DNA of 64,000 bases from Pseudomonadota bacterium (lineage in GTDB: Bacteria > Pseudomonadota > Gammaproteobacteria > Burkholderiales > Rhodocyclaceae): assembly GCA_029776255.1 (NCBI GenBank), contig JAKOTN010000033.1:62001-126000 (forward strand). The letters run 5' to 3'. Below are positions 63,375 to 64,000 of this stretch, piece by piece. Every line of letters begins with the position of its first letter. Positions within the stretch are counted from its first letter, which is position 1. The position numbers and the translations under genes were made by a program. The notes beneath the pieces are model-generated. The model did no database searches, had not been told where the DNA came from, and was given only the letters and a program-made list of their open reading frames with translations.

Positions 63375-64000
63375 ATGAAGACCAACAGACCCATTGCCAC
63401 CGCCCGACCATTGGTCGTTTCCCTCTTGACCTTGATCGCCGGTGTACAGGCGGCAACCACCGACCTCGCCACCGCGCCACTATCCGGCGCCTCCACCACG
63501 CAGGTTTTTCCGAATATCCTGTTCGTGCTCGACGACTCCCTGAGCATGGAAGACGACGCCCTGCCGGACTGGGCCAATGGCGCCCCGCTGTTCCGAGGCC
63601 GAAACGCAAGCTTCAACGGCATTGCTTACAACCCGGCGGTACGCTATGACCCGCCCAACTATTTCAACGCCCAAGGCGCGGCCGATACCACCACCTACCC
63701 CAGCCAAACAAGCCTCGCGACCAACGGGTGGCAGCAAGTGCAAAACGACGGCTACAAGATTCAAAGCACCACCAAAGCCGATCTGCGTCGCGCCGCTTTC
63801 TATTACACCACCGTTGCCGGTGAATACTGCACCGACAAAACGCTACGAAACTGCACCGCTGCCACGACGGCGAGCACCAGCTATCCAGTGGCGGCGCCCT
63901 TGCGCTGGTGCAACGATCTGGCGCAATCGCTCGCGGCGACCCCTTCCGCCGGGAGTTGCCGGGCGACGCAGACCGATCTGGCATTCAAGTATCCACGGAT
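63375..64000 (+). CDS. pilY1: Type IV pilus tip adhesin PilY1 (start only)
   Basis: Only the first 208 residues lie in the window; the frame is open to its right end. A signal peptide (about 1-27, ending VQAA) is followed by FPNILFVLDDSLSMEDD, which is the metal-ion-dependent adhesion site DxSxS of a von Willebrand A-like domain at the start of PilY1. Cysteines in YCTDKTLRNC and WCND may form disulfides. PilY1 sits at the pilus tip and controls pilus extension and surface sensing. The gene begins 53 bp after pilX. Confidence 0.88.
   Translation, partial: MKTNRPIATARPLVVSLLTLIAGVQAATTDLATAPLSGASTTQVFPNILFVLDDSLSMEDDALPDWANGAPLFRGRNASFNGIAYNPAVRYDPPNYFNAQGAADTTTYPSQTSLATNGWQQVQNDGYKIQSTTKADLRRAAFYYTTVAGEYCTDKTLRNCTAATTASTSYPVAAPLRWCNDLAQSLAATPSAGSCRATQTDLAFKYPR

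Overview
The window looks like a chromosomal segment of a GC-rich, Gram-negative betaproteobacterium, most likely of the Rhodocyclaceae (Dechloromonas, Azonexus or Accumulibacter type). The basis is the PEP-CTERM/exopolysaccharide regulators prsT-prsR-prsK, the type IV pilus minor pilin operon, the molybdopterin genes, several diguanylate cyclases and chemoreceptors, and the overall codon bias. The assignment is inference; no rRNA or tRNA gene is visible. I found no insertion sequence, prophage or CRISPR array.

Layout. 1-1.6 kb: the tail of a gene and two small secreted proteins in AT-richer DNA. 1.7-5.9 kb: an aldehyde-oxidation module (DUF779 protein, aldehyde dehydrogenase, divergent AcoR-type sigma-54 activator) with a readable -24/-12 promoter and an upstream palindrome. 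5.9-11.4 kb: a minus-strand run of alaS, threonine aldolase, NUDIX and patatin genes. 11.6-13.8 kb: an atypical chemoreceptor divergent from a small periplasmic helical protein. 14-17.1 kb: ugpQ and ugpB without permease genes, then an acid-phosphatase-like gene. 17.4-24 kb: a PP2C phosphatase, rhlE, a DUF1631 gene, tas and a lipoprotein gene. 24.3-28.7 kb: a double-Cache diguanylate cyclase and a second chemoreceptor.

29-34.7 kb: a probable six-gene operon (iron-sulfur helicase, ATP-grasp enzyme, mobB, moeA, moaD, moaE) with overlapping or tightly spaced genes. 34.8-49.1 kb: an exopolysaccharide block, all on the minus strand. It holds an O-antigen-ligase-like polymerase with a large inserted domain, an initiating sugar transferase, the prsK-prsR two-component pair, the TPR lipoprotein prsT, tviB and tviC for UDP-GalNAcA synthesis, a lytic transglycosylase and a trypsin-like protease. 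49.3-52.5 kb: a large multi-sensor diguanylate cyclase.

52.9-59 kb: an accessory stretch with an EamA transporter, an AbiEi-type antitoxin without its toxin, and two DUF2917 genes, each divergent from a regulator (MocR type and LysR type), with a GST gene between. 59-64 kb: a TonB-like gene, then pilE-fimT-pilV-pilW-pilX-pilY1, with pilY1 running off the end.

The strongest leads for something undescribed are the ATP-grasp enzyme in the molybdenum-cofactor operon, the polymerase with an embedded sugar-binding-like domain, the paired DUF2917/regulator modules, and the soluble four-helix-bundle protein next to a chemoreceptor.
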